Source: an uncultured Bacteroides sp. (GTDB taxonomy: Bacteria > Bacteroidota > Bacteroidia > Bacteroidales > Bacteroidaceae). Taken from it: a stretch of 18,453 nucleotides of DNA. Below are positions 1-6,871 of this stretch, piece by piece. The stretch is taken from contig CABROZ010000038.1 of the NCBI GenBank assembly GCA_902472795.1, positions 1 through 18,453 of the forward strand, in the 5' to 3' direction. The notes under the pieces are model-generated. The model ran no database searches, had not been told where the DNA came from, and worked only from the letters and a program-made list of their open reading frames with translations. The first letter of the stretch is position 1, and each line of letters opens with the position of its first letter. The translations under genes and the position numbers were made by a program.

Positions 1-1781
1 TGTCCGCGGTAGGCTTGCCACAGCAGACCGATGAGGCCGAGCAACAGGGGCAGGCCGTAGAACACGTTGTGGCCCTTGTTCTCTTTCAGTTCGGTGGGCA
101 GCAGTTGCTGGTTGCCCACCAGCATGTTGTCGATGAAGTCGAAGCCCGTAATCCAGTTGCCGTGCTCTATCTCGCCGGAGCCTTGCAGGTCGTTCTGGCG
201 GCCTACGAAGTTCCACATGAAGTAGCGCCAGTACATCCAGTTGAGCTGGTAGGAGAAGAAGAACTTGATGTTTTCCCATTGGGTCGGCATCTTCACCATA
301 ATCATTTCGCCGCACTGGTCGTAGGGCACTTCGTAGCCCTGAATGTCCTGCCAGCTTTCGTATTGCTGGGTGTGCAGGCTGCTGTACATACGCGGGAAGA
401 GCATGTTCTGTGCATACTCGTACTCGATGCGTCCGGGTATTTCAACGTAGCTGTCTTTCTCGTCGGGGGTGGCTTTTTCCTTGCGGATGAACTTGGTGCC
501 GCTGTACGAGATGCGCGGCTGGCAGTATCCGTCCTTTACGTCGAGCGCCACTTTGGACGAGTAGGCCGGACCGTAGAACAGCGGGCGCGTGCCGTACTGC
601 TCACGTCCCAGATATTCGCCCAGCGTGAAGATGTCTTCCGGCGAGTTCTGGTCCATCGGTGTGTTGGCTGTAGAGCGGATGACGATGAGGGGATACGACG
701 AGTAGCCGATGGCCATCATCATGGTGCACAGCAGGGCCGTGTTCAGCGTGCGGGCGCTGACGCGGTATTTTTCCTTCATGCGTGCCTGCATTTTCGGGTT
801 GAGGTAGAGCCACAGCAGGGCAATGATGATGATGCCGATGATGACCGAGCTGGCACCGTGGCCGTAGAAGGGAATACCCAGCATGGCAATGGTGAGCACG
901 AACGACAGGGCCATGCGCATCTTGCTCTTTTCGGTGTAGCTTTCGTACACGCCCCAGATGAGGCAGGCTGCCAAGAGGATGATATAGACGATGACACCCG
1001 TGTTGAACGACATGCCCAGCGTGTTGACGAACAGCAGCTCGAACCATCCGCCCACTTTCACGATGCCCGGCACGATGCCGTAGAGCACCACGGCCACCAG
1101 CACCATAGAGCCTATGAGCGCCAGCAGCGAACCTTTGGCGTTGGCATGGGGCACTTTCTTATAGTAGTACACCAGCACGATGGCAGGCAGACAGAGCAGG
1201 TTGAGCAGGTGGACACCGATGCTGAGGCCCGTCAGATAGGCGATCAGGATGAGCCAGCGGTCGCTGTGAGGCTGGTCGGCCACGTCTTCCCACTTCAGTA
1301 TCAGCCAGAATACGATGGCTGTGAACAGGGAGGAGAAAGCATATACTTCGCCTTCGACAGCCGAGAACCAGAAGGTATCGCTGAACGTATAGGCCAGTGC
1401 GCCTACCATTCCGCTGCCCATGATGGTCACAATCTGTCCGCGGGTGATGTGTTCGGGGTCTTTGACAACGAGTTTGCGTACCAGATGCGTGATGGTCCAG
1501 AACAGGAACAGAATACAGGCACCGCTCATCAGCGCGCTCATGTAGTTGACCATTTTGGCAACTTCCGAGGGGTCGGAAGCAAATTGCGAGAACAGGTTGG
1601 CCGTCAGCATGAAGAAGGGTGCGCCGGGTGGGTGACCGACTTCCAGCTTATAGCCGGTGGTGATGAACTCGGGGCAGTCCCAGAAGCTTGCTGTAGGCTC
1701 GATGGTCATGCAGTAAACGGTCGCCGCAATGAGGAAGGTAATCCAACCCACAATGTTGTTTACGGTTTTGTACTGTTTCAT
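1..1781 (-). CDS. DUF2723 polytopic membrane protein, N-terminal part (cut by window edge)
   Basis: The first 593 codons are visible and the gene runs off the left edge; family members are usually around 1,000 residues or more, so the C-terminal part is missing. The ATG at 1781 starts MKQYKTVNNIVGWITFLIAA, a hydrophobic first segment. The loop that follows contains EPTASFWDCPEFITTGYKL and GHPPGAPFFM, the family signature resembling the first periplasmic loop of PMT-type glycosyltransferases. Further hydrophobic helices follow, then a long soluble stretch with PEDIFTLGEYLGRE and MYWRYFMWNFVGRQNDLQG, and a last visible helix near GLPLLLGLIGLLW. The exact reaction is not known; a role as a membrane glycosyltransferase using a lipid-linked donor is inferred from the family. 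A -7 box lies upstream at 1865-1872. A long open frame on the opposite strand is only its codon-phase shadow. Confidence 0.9.
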   Translation of the reverse strand, partial: MKQYKTVNNIVGWITFLIAATVYCMTIEPTASFWDCPEFITTGYKLEVGHPPGAPFFMLTANLFSQFASDPSEVAKMVNYMSALMSGACILFLFWTITHLVRKLVVKDPEHITRGQIVTIMGSGMVGALAYTFSDTFWFSAVEGEVYAFSSLFTAIVFWLILKWEDVADQPHSDRWLILIAYLTGLSIGVHLLNLLCLPAIVLVYYYKKVPHANAKGSLLALIGSMVLVAVVLYGIVPGIVKVGGWFELLFVNTLGMSFNTGVIVYIILLAACLIWGVYESYTEKSKMRMALSFVLTIAMLGIPFYGHGASSVIIGIIIIALLWLYLNPKMQARMKEKYRVSARTLNTALLCTMMMAIGYSSYPLIVIRSTANTPMDQNSPEDIFTLGEYLGREQYGTRPLFYGPAYSSKVALDVKDGYCQPRISYSGTKFIRKEKATPDEKDSYVEIPGRIEYEYAQNMLFPRMYSSLHTQQYESWQDIQGYEVPYDQCGEMIMVKMPTQWENIKFFFSYQLNWMYWRYFMWNFVGRQNDLQGSGEIEHGNWITGFDFIDNMLVGNQQLLPTELKENKGHNVFYGLPLLLGLIGLLWQAYRG

Positions 1782-1864
1782 TCGGATGAGGTTATTCTGT
1801 TTTTATTATTTATATTTCACCGTTTTGCCGATGCCGCGGCAGAGCCGTGCATACGGCGTGGCGG

Positions 1865-1872
1865 CAAAGATA
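1865..1872 (-). promoter_or_regulatory. Bacteroidetes -7 box for the DUF2723 gene
   Basis: Read on the minus strand this is TATCTTTG, a full match to the Bacteroidetes sigma-70 -7 consensus TAnnTTTG, about 84 nt before the ATG at 1781. No clean TTTG sits at the expected distance of about 20 nt upstream, so the -33 box is weak. Confidence 0.5.
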
Positions 1873-1954
1873 ATGATTTCTGTTCTAAATTGGTGACAAT
1901 AAGCTTCATTATTAGTATAGGTTAAGGGATGGAAGAGTCAGCGCGGAGACTGCC

Positions 1955-2064
1955 GTGAGCCGTGCAAGTGTTGCTCGTGAGCCGTGCAAGTGTTGCTCGC
2001 GAGCCGTGCAAGTGTCTCTCACGAGCCGTGCAAGTGTCTCTCAAGGGGCGTACAAATGCCGTTT
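1955..2064. repeat. 22-bp tandem repeat, four good copies plus one decayed copy
   Basis: Four consecutive 22-bp units lie at 1955-1976, 1977-1998, 1999-2020 and 2021-2042, all sharing the core GAGCCGTGCAAGTGT. A fifth degraded unit follows at 2043-2064 (core GGGGCGTACAAATG). Units 1 and 2 are identical; units 3 and 4 change TTGCTC to TCTCTC. Unit junctions form small palindromes such as GCTCGCGAGC. There is no spacer variation, so this is not a CRISPR. It sits just past the 3' end of the ABC ATPase gene and before the DUF2723 promoter. The rest of the 1782-2087 spacer holds nothing else recognisable. Confidence 0.9.
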
Positions 2065-2087
2065 GAATGAGGTTCGGATTGTAAGGC

Positions 2088-2906
2088 CTAATCGTCTGAG
2101 CAACAGTGATCTGTGTGTTTGTGGTTCCCCAGGATGCGATGGGGCAGTGAGCCGTGTCCCAACAGCTCTATCGGACAGTTGAAGTTCTTCTCGAGCCATT
2201 CGCCCGTGACGCATTCGGTCGAGGGGTGGTAGTCCAACGTTTCGTTGACGCAGGCTACGGACTTGACCTGTTGCAGGATGGTGCCGATGTCGTGGCTGAC
2301 TAAGATGATGGCGCAGTCGCGGTTGATTTCGGCCAACAGCTGGTAGAGGCGTGCTTCGAACCGCTTGTCGATGTAGGTGCTGGGTTCGTCGAGTATCACG
2401 ACTTCGGGGTCGGAAATGATGGCCCGGCCAAGCAGGGCGCGTTGCAGCTGGCCTCCGCTCAGTGCTCCGATGGGGCGCTGTTCGAGTCCCTCCAGTCCCA
2501 TGCGGGCTACGACCTGACGGGCCAGTTCGCGGTGTCGGGCGGTGAAGCGCGAAGTCAGCGACTTCTTGCTGCTGAGTCCCGAGAGTATCACCTCCTCGAC
2601 GGTGATGGGGAATTTGCGGTCGATGCTGCTGTACTGGGGCAGGTAGCCCATGGTGATTTTGCCCGTCGCCTGCTTTTCGGCCGGCTGTTTCGCGCGGGTG
2701 GTCGGCGAGGGCGTGAAGATGATCTCGCCGACCATGGGTTGCAGCAGGCCGAGGATGCACTTGATCAGCGTAGTCTTGCCTCCGCCGTTGGGGCCGATGA
2801 TGCCCAGAAAGTCGCGTTCATATACGGTCAGATTGACGTCGTGCAGCACGGTGCGTCCGTCGTATCCGGCGCTAAGGTTTCTGATTTCGATGATGGGCTG
2901 TGGCAT
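2088..2906 (-). CDS. Metal ABC transporter ATP-binding protein (ZnuC/MntB-like)
   Basis: 272 residues. This is the cytoplasmic ATPase that would energise import of a divalent metal, probably zinc or manganese. Visible motifs in order: Walker A GPNGGGKT at 38-45, Q-loop glutamine at about 91 (YLPQYSS), ABC signature LSGGQ at 149-153, Walker B VVILDEP at 169-175 and switch histidine at 205 (VSHD). The GYLPQ and FPITVEEVILSG segments are typical of the ZnuC/MntB/TroB branch. The C-terminus is His/Cys-rich (HGSLPHRILGNHKHTDHCC), which may bind metal. The start lies 48 nt after the stop of the binding lipoprotein gene, so the two are probably one transcript. The expected integral-membrane permease is not next to it; the next gene downstream is an unrelated DUF2723 protein. 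Metal specificity cannot be read from the ATPase. Confidence 0.9.
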   Translation of the reverse strand: MPQPIIEIRNLSAGYDGRTVLHDVNLTVYERDFLGIIGPNGGGKTTLIKCILGLLQPMVGEIIFTPSPTTRAKQPAEKQATGKITMGYLPQYSSIDRKFPITVEEVILSGLSSKKSLTSRFTARHRELARQVVARMGLEGLEQRPIGALSGGQLQRALLGRAIISDPEVVILDEPSTYIDKRFEARLYQLLAEINRDCAIILVSHDIGTILQQVKSVACVNETLDYHPSTECVTGEWLEKNFNCPIELLGHGSLPHRILGNHKHTDHCCSDD

Positions 2907-2954
2907 GGCGGGCTGATTCGTTGGGTGATTGGGTTGTCTGGATGCATCAGGGGC

Positions 2955-3911
2955 TTATTCCTGGTTTTGTTTTTCTCCGCTCAGTGCCCGTGCCACTTTC
3001 AGCATTTCGGCTTCCCAGTCGTACGACAGCGGATTGATGGATACTACGGTGGCTCCCGTCTGTTCGGCTATCAGGTCGGCATTGCGGCGGTCGAATTCGG
3101 GCTGAACGAAGATGACGTGCACTTTTTCTTCCTTGCACGTGTCTATCAACTCTTTCAGGTGGGCGGGCGAAGGTTCTTTGCCGCCGGCTTCGATGGGAAT
3201 CTGATACAGGTCGTAGTCGCGGGCAAAGTACGACAGTGCCGGGTGGTAGATCATGAAGGCACGGTCGGCATTCGGAGCCGACAGCATGTTGCATATCAGG
3301 CTGTCCGTGCGTTCCAGCTTGCGGCACAGCGTGTTGTATCGTTCCAAGTAGATGTCTTCGTTCGCTTTGTTCATCTGGCAGAGGGCATTCAGAATGTTGC
3401 CTGCAATGATTTGGGCATTGACGGTCGAATTCCAGATGTGCGGTTCCACTCCGATGCGGGGCTGTCCGTCGTTGCCGGCATCGGCGCTGTGGCTTTCCTC
3501 TTCCTGATAGTTGCTTTCGGCGGCGGTGTGGGGGGCGTGTGCGTGCGTCGTGTCGAAAATCAGTTCGACCCCTCGCGAAAGGTTGAAGAACTGCAGGTGC
3601 GGGGCATTGTCCGACAGGCGGTCGGCCCAGGCCCGCTCGAAGCCGATGTGTCCGATGCGGAAGTAGGCTTTGCTTTTCGACAGTTCGACCAATTGCTGGG
3701 GGGTGGGGTCGTAGGTTTCCGGGCTGCTGCCTTTGGGCACCATGCTGACTACGGTGTATTCGTCGCCCGCAATGGCCTCGGTGAAATAGCGCAGCGGTTC
3801 GATGGTGACGGTGATGATGGGCTTTTGGGCGTCGCTTCCCTTTTTCGATCCGTTTCCGGGTTTGCACGAAACCACCAGGATGGATATCAGCAGAATATAG
3901 AGTTGTTTCAT
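2955..3911 (-). CDS. Metal ABC transporter substrate-binding lipoprotein (ZnuA-like)
   Basis: 318 residues from the ATG at 3911. A GTG two codons upstream is possible, but the ATG gives a clean signal peptide. MKQLYILLISILVVSC is a lipoprotein signal with a lipobox ending at Cys16. The protein matches the cluster A-I (ZnuA/PsaA) binding proteins. SPETYDPTP lies at 64-71, GHIGFE at about 88-92, a His/acid-rich loop (HAHAPH...EEESH) at 123-141, PHIW at 157-160 and YHPALSYFARDY at about 222-233. The His-rich loop favours zinc. In ZnuA/PsaA relatives the first ligand is the His of DPHxYxP; here that position is Glu65, so the ligand set differs, possibly with His88 compensating. It likely captures metal at the outer face of the inner membrane for the downstream ATPase. 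A promoter with good -33 and -7 boxes sits at 4109-4140, leaving a leader of about 190 nt. Confidence 0.88.
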   Translation of the reverse strand: MKQLYILLISILVVSCKPGNGSKKGSDAQKPIITVTIEPLRYFTEAIAGDEYTVVSMVPKGSSPETYDPTPQQLVELSKSKAYFRIGHIGFERAWADRLSDNAPHLQFFNLSRGVELIFDTTHAHAPHTAAESNYQEEESHSADAGNDGQPRIGVEPHIWNSTVNAQIIAGNILNALCQMNKANEDIYLERYNTLCRKLERTDSLICNMLSAPNADRAFMIYHPALSYFARDYDLYQIPIEAGGKEPSPAHLKELIDTCKEEKVHVIFVQPEFDRRNADLIAEQTGATVVSINPLSYDWEAEMLKVARALSGEKQNQE

Positions 3912-4108
3912 ATTCACCAGTATGTTTGTTTAAGTTCGCTTGTACAAAGTTGGAGTTTATATTCCTTTTCAAAGGGTCGGCAGGCTCTCGGTTTGCTTCA
4001 GATTTCCCCGGCGATACAGACAATTTGCTATGCTTACCTGCACTTTATGGAAAGTTCTGCCTCGATTTGCGTCGTCTTCGATGAGTCGTGCCAACCTTGT
4101 TGACGGCA

Positions 4109-4140
4109 CAAAGATAGTGAAAGGTGAGCGCAGAGGCAAA
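4109..4140 (-). promoter_or_regulatory. Promoter of the metal-uptake genes
   Basis: On the minus strand: TTTG (4137-4140), 20 nt, then TATCTTTG (4109-4116). Both boxes match the Bacteroidetes consensus exactly. It reads toward the substrate-binding lipoprotein, whose ATG is about 200 nt downstream. I could not identify a Zur-like operator overlapping it with confidence. Confidence 0.65.
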
Positions 4141-4240
4141 AAGAAAATGAAGTTTTCGACTTTTGACCGTGCCAAACCGGATCTTATCTTATCTGAAGGT
4201 GGTGAAATGTTGCGTTTATACGTAGTATAAGTGAACTCAA

Positions 4241-4402
4241 CTTTCGCAAGCTCAAGTTGCAGTTGACAAGCAACAAGTTGACGAGTTGACAAGGCGTTTG
4301 TAACGAGCCGTTTCAAGGGCACTTTATCAAACAGGGCGTTCCAGCCTAGTAGACTCGTTAACTGAATCCTTGTCAACTAATAAGTTGAGCACTTGCGAAA
4401 CT
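4241..4402. repeat. Palindromic intergenic tract with octamer-repeat arms
   Basis: Outer arms: CTTTCGCAAGCTCAA (4241-4255) and, on the other strand near 4385-4402, AGTTTCGCAAGTGCTCAA. Inner arms: TTGACAAG (4263-4270), TTGACGAG (4278-4285) and TTGACAAG (4286-4293), facing CTCGTTAA (about 4352-4359) and CTTGTCAA (about 4367-4374). About 60 nt of unique sequence lies between the arms. It sits in the 3912-4670 spacer between divergent genes. Short open frames across it have no recognisable product. Confidence 0.7.
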
Positions 4403-4513
4403 TAAATAAGTGAAGAAAAGTAAGCGGAAAGGAAGTCCGTGCGGAAATTTTTTTTCGGAAAAAATGCGGGAAGGCATAGGGGTTTCCCGAAAAGCCTGCG
4501 TTATTAAGTCGAA

Positions 4514-4531
4514 ATCACCTGGCCAAGTGAT
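4514..4531. promoter_or_regulatory. 18-bp imperfect dyad, possible operator
   Basis: ATCACCTGGCCAAGTGAT reads nearly the same on both strands (one mismatched pair). It lies about 140 nt before the outer-membrane protein gene. The regulator is unknown, and chance occurrence is possible. The rest of the 3912-4670 spacer is AT-rich near the gene, with A-tracts at about 4541-4547 and 4655-4661 and a T-run/A-run pair at about 4447-4465. No clear TAnnTTTG promoter for the downstream gene was found. Confidence 0.25.
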
Positions 4532-4670
4532 GTAACAGCGAACAAAAAAACAAGCAAGTATTTCGGTCGTTTCGTTGCATGAAAAAACAATATTTAGAGA
4601 GAGAACGCATTATCGGAACTGAAACGAAAGAACTTGATGGAGTATTCAACCATTAAAAAAACAAGAAGTT

Positions 4671-5300
4671 ATGAAAATTAAATTTATTGCATTATCTTTG
4701 TGTGTATTGGCAAGTGTGAACATGGTAAAAGGACAGGAAAGCGGCAAAGGCTTCATGAAGTCGGAGAATAAGCACGAGATCAGGTTGTCGGTGAGCGACG
4801 GACTGACACAGGGAACTGTCGATGTGCTCGGCATGGGACTGAGCGATGCCTTGCTGGGAACCAAGCGTACTGACGAACGTTTCAGCATGGTGTACGGACT
4901 GGGATACCGCTATTCGCTCAACCGCTTCCGGGTAGGTGCCGACTTGGGCTTCTCGATGGGAAGTGACAAGCTGATGCTGGCCGGCGACAAGTCGTCCTCG
5001 CTGAAGGAAAAAGACCTGAACCTCCTGGTGCTGCCCACAGCCGAATTTACCTACTACAAGCACGGGCTGATAGAACTGTACGGCGGCGCTTCGGCAGGTG
5101 TCAAGCTGAACCGTCACACCGAAACGGGTCTTACCGATGCCGGAAAGAAAGCGGCCAAGAAAGCCGATCTGTCCACATCGTTTGCTTATCAGGTCAATCC
5201 GATCGCTTTGCGAGTAGGAAACAACCGCATCGGCGGATTCCTCGAAGCCGGATTGGGTCATAAGGGATTCGTGACGGCAGGTGTCAGCCTGAAGTTCTGA
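4671..5300 (+). CDS. Small outer-membrane beta-barrel protein (porin-like fold)
   Basis: 209 residues. The ATG at 4671 follows an A-rich leader (AACAAGAAGTT). A signal peptide (MKIKFIALSLCVLASVNMVKG, cleavage before QES) is followed by alternating amphipathic strands: EIRLSVSDG, FSMVYGLGYRYSLNRFRVGADLGF, LLVLPTAEFTYY, IELYGGASAGVKL, SFAYQVNPIALRVG and GGFLEAGLG. It ends in AGVSLKF, the aromatic C-terminal residue typical of barrels handled by the BAM machinery. The size fits an 8- to 10-strand barrel. Only 32 nt separate it from the ECF sigma gene, so it is probably the first gene of that unit or a target of it. I cannot name a ligand. The downstream TonB receptor ends in the similar AGISFKF. 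Confidence 0.75.
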   Translation: MKIKFIALSLCVLASVNMVKGQESGKGFMKSENKHEIRLSVSDGLTQGTVDVLGMGLSDALLGTKRTDERFSMVYGLGYRYSLNRFRVGADLGFSMGSDKLMLAGDKSSSLKEKDLNLLVLPTAEFTYYKHGLIELYGGASAGVKLNRHTETGLTDAGKKAAKKADLSTSFAYQVNPIALRVGNNRIGGFLEAGLGHKGFVTAGVSLKF

Positions 5301-5332
5301 TCATACGGTAATTGATACGAGCGCAATGATAT

Positions 5333-5896
5333 ATGAGAGCCGATAGAAAGGAAATATTCAAATCCAGGTTTCAGAAACATTATTCCAGGCTGTGCAACAT
5401 AGCCTACGGATATGTTTCTGACCGGGACGACTCGGAAGATATTGTTCAGGAACTGTTCATCAGCATCTGGAACAAGGGTCTCGACTCCATGCCCGAAGCA
5501 GAATTCACGGCCTACGTGACCACTTCCGTGAAAAACAGTTGCATCTCTTTCCTGCGGAAACGCAAGGAAGACGTGGTCTCCATCGAGGATTATCCCTTTC
5601 TGGCCGGTGACGTGACGGACGACAGCCCGGAAGCAGGGCATCAGCCCCCTACGCCCGAGGAACTGCTTGAATCGGCGCTTGCCACCTTGCCTCCCAAGTG
5701 CAAGGACATCTTCCTGATGGCCAAGCTTCAGGGAATGAAATACCGTGAGATAGCCGAAAAACTCAGCCTTTCCGAGAAAACCATCGAGAACCAGATGACG
5801 AAAGCCATCAAGCTGTTGCGCGCTTATGCGGCCGAGAACAGCTCGTTGCTGGCAGCGGTAGTCATTGCCTTTTTATCAATCATCGTAAACCGTTAG
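5333..5896 (+). CDS. ECF-type RNA polymerase sigma factor (FecI-like)
   Basis: 187 residues. Region 2 spans about 10-75: FQKHYSRLCNIAYGYVSDRDDSEDIVQELFISIW is the core-binding and -10-recognition helix pair. Region 4 spans about 108-165: LATLPPKCKDIFLMAKLQG, then the helix-turn-helix KYREIAEKLSLSEKTIENQM that reads the -35 element. The linker is acidic and proline-rich. After region 4 the protein ends in an uncharged hydrophobic run (SSLLAAVVIAFLSIIVNR), a possible membrane-associating tail. The FecR gene starts 6 nt after the stop, so translation is probably coupled. By family precedent the sigma factor is held by FecR and released when the outer-membrane receptor is occupied, then drives its own receptor genes. 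ATG 5333 is chosen because the nearer ATG at 5326 closes after a few codons. Confidence 0.93.
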   Translation: MRADRKEIFKSRFQKHYSRLCNIAYGYVSDRDDSEDIVQELFISIWNKGLDSMPEAEFTAYVTTSVKNSCISFLRKRKEDVVSIEDYPFLAGDVTDDSPEAGHQPPTPEELLESALATLPPKCKDIFLMAKLQGMKYREIAEKLSLSEKTIENQMTKAIKLLRAYAAENSSLLAAVVIAFLSIIVNR

Positions 5897-5902
5897 CATA
5901 TT

Positions 5903-6871
5903 ATGAATAGCAAGACAGATATCAACGAACTGCTGGCCAGGCATTTTGCCAACGAGCGGCTGACTGCGTCCCAGCAAGAGGAGCTGAACGAATGGATGGC
6001 AACTCATCGGGCCGAATACATGCGGTTGCAGAAACTGACAGGTGCCTTTGCCACCAAGCAGCCGGACCTGCACTTCGATGCCGAGCGGGCGTGGCAACGG
6101 ATGGAACCGCGGTTGGAAGAACGTCGTCCGCTGACCATCCCCTTCAGGCGCAGGATGCTGCTTTTTGCCTCGGTGGCTGCTTCGCTGCTCATTGTGCTGG
6201 CCGTGTCGGTATTCTATTTTTCATCGGCGCCGGACCAAGATGTGGTGCGCTATGCCAACGCCGGCCATGTGGAACAACACTGTCTGTTGCCCGACAGCTC
6301 GGAGGTCGTTCTCTATCCCAAGTCCGTTCTGACCTACCGTCAAACCGATCAAGGCCGCCTGGCGCATTTGGAGGGCAAAGCCTTTTTCCATGTGAAGAGG
6401 AAGATACACGGTGTCCCTTTCAAGGTCGAGACAGACTTGCTGCAGGTCGAAGTATTGGGAACCTCGTTCTTAGTCGATGTAGCCCGTAAGGAGCAGGCCG
6501 GAGTGTTTGTGAAAAGCGGGAAAGTCAGTGTGCAGACCGACGAAGACGGTGCGGTGATTGAAGCCAACGAGCAGGTGAAGTGGAAGGACGGTCGTCTGCA
6601 AGCAGGCGTCATCGAGAATCCTCAGGCACTGTTCGGCGACGAGCCGGTGGTGATGACGTTCAGTCAGACTCCTGTGGGCGAAGTGGTCAGGGAGATTGAA
6701 GCAAAAACCGGCATCCGCATCGAAGTCGAAACCGGATTGGAAAAGAATCTGGTCACTACGCGGATGGAAGGCGAAAGCGCACGGGACATGGTAGAAGAAC
6801 TGGCTTTCCTGTGCGGATGTAAATACAAAACCCTGACAGAAGGAAAACATTATCTCTTGTATGAGGAGTAG
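5903..6871 (+). CDS. FecR-family anti-sigma factor
   Basis: 322 residues. The N-terminal cytoplasmic part (1-84) is helical and would bind the sigma factor (ANERLTASQQEELNEWMATH). One membrane helix lies at about 85-107 (MLLFASVAASLLIVLAVSVFYF). The periplasmic FecR domain (about 125-215) contains the strand motif LPDSSEVVLYPKSVLTY and VEVLGTSFLVDV. The C-terminal DUF4974-type domain (about 248-320) contains MTFSQTPVGEVVREIEAKTG and is related to the secretin/TonB short N-terminal fold; it probably contacts the receptor's STN domain. It lies 6 nt after the sigma gene, and its last codons overlap the receptor start by 11 nt (ATGAGGAGTAG). The whole trio is therefore likely co-translated. The architecture is complete, with no truncation. 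Confidence 0.92.
   Translation: MNSKTDINELLARHFANERLTASQQEELNEWMATHRAEYMRLQKLTGAFATKQPDLHFDAERAWQRMEPRLEERRPLTIPFRRRMLLFASVAASLLIVLAVSVFYFSSAPDQDVVRYANAGHVEQHCLLPDSSEVVLYPKSVLTYRQTDQGRLAHLEGKAFFHVKRKIHGVPFKVETDLLQVEVLGTSFLVDVARKEQAGVFVKSGKVSVQTDEDGAVIEANEQVKWKDGRLQAGVIENPQALFGDEPVVMTFSQTPVGEVVREIEAKTGIRIEVETGLEKNLVTTRMEGESARDMVEELAFLCGCKYKTLTEGKHYLLYEE

Noticed and set aside
15..1925. 636-codon open frame on the plus strand
   Set aside because: It is in exact antisense codon phase to the DUF2723 gene, has His/Gln/Val-rich shadow composition and matches no family.
1955..2064. CRISPR array
   Set aside because: Units are contiguous 22-mers with no unique spacers, and no cas genes are near.
3960..4100. 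Possible cobalamin-type riboswitch in the leader of the metal-binding lipoprotein gene
   Set aside because: A fragment (CCGAGAGCCTGCC on the minus strand) vaguely resembles a B12 box, but the conserved core elements upstream are missing.
2442..4103. 553-codon open frame on the plus strand across two minus-strand genes
   Set aside because: It covers the antisense of two well-supported transporter genes and their spacer; no domains or signal peptide.
3969..4376. 135-codon minus-strand frame, and a 96-codon plus-strand frame at 3940-4230
   Set aside because: Both run through the promoter and repeat tract, have no recognisable domain and no plausible ribosome site; treated as chance frames in a spacer.
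4614..4618. GGAAC as an ECF sigma -35 box before the outer-membrane protein gene
   Set aside because: The motif alone is too short, and no matching -10 element could be placed at 16-17 nt.
4693..4700. TATCTTTG on the plus strand inside the outer-membrane protein gene
   Set aside because: It lies within signal-peptide codons, and there is no TTTG-like box 20 nt upstream; most likely chance.
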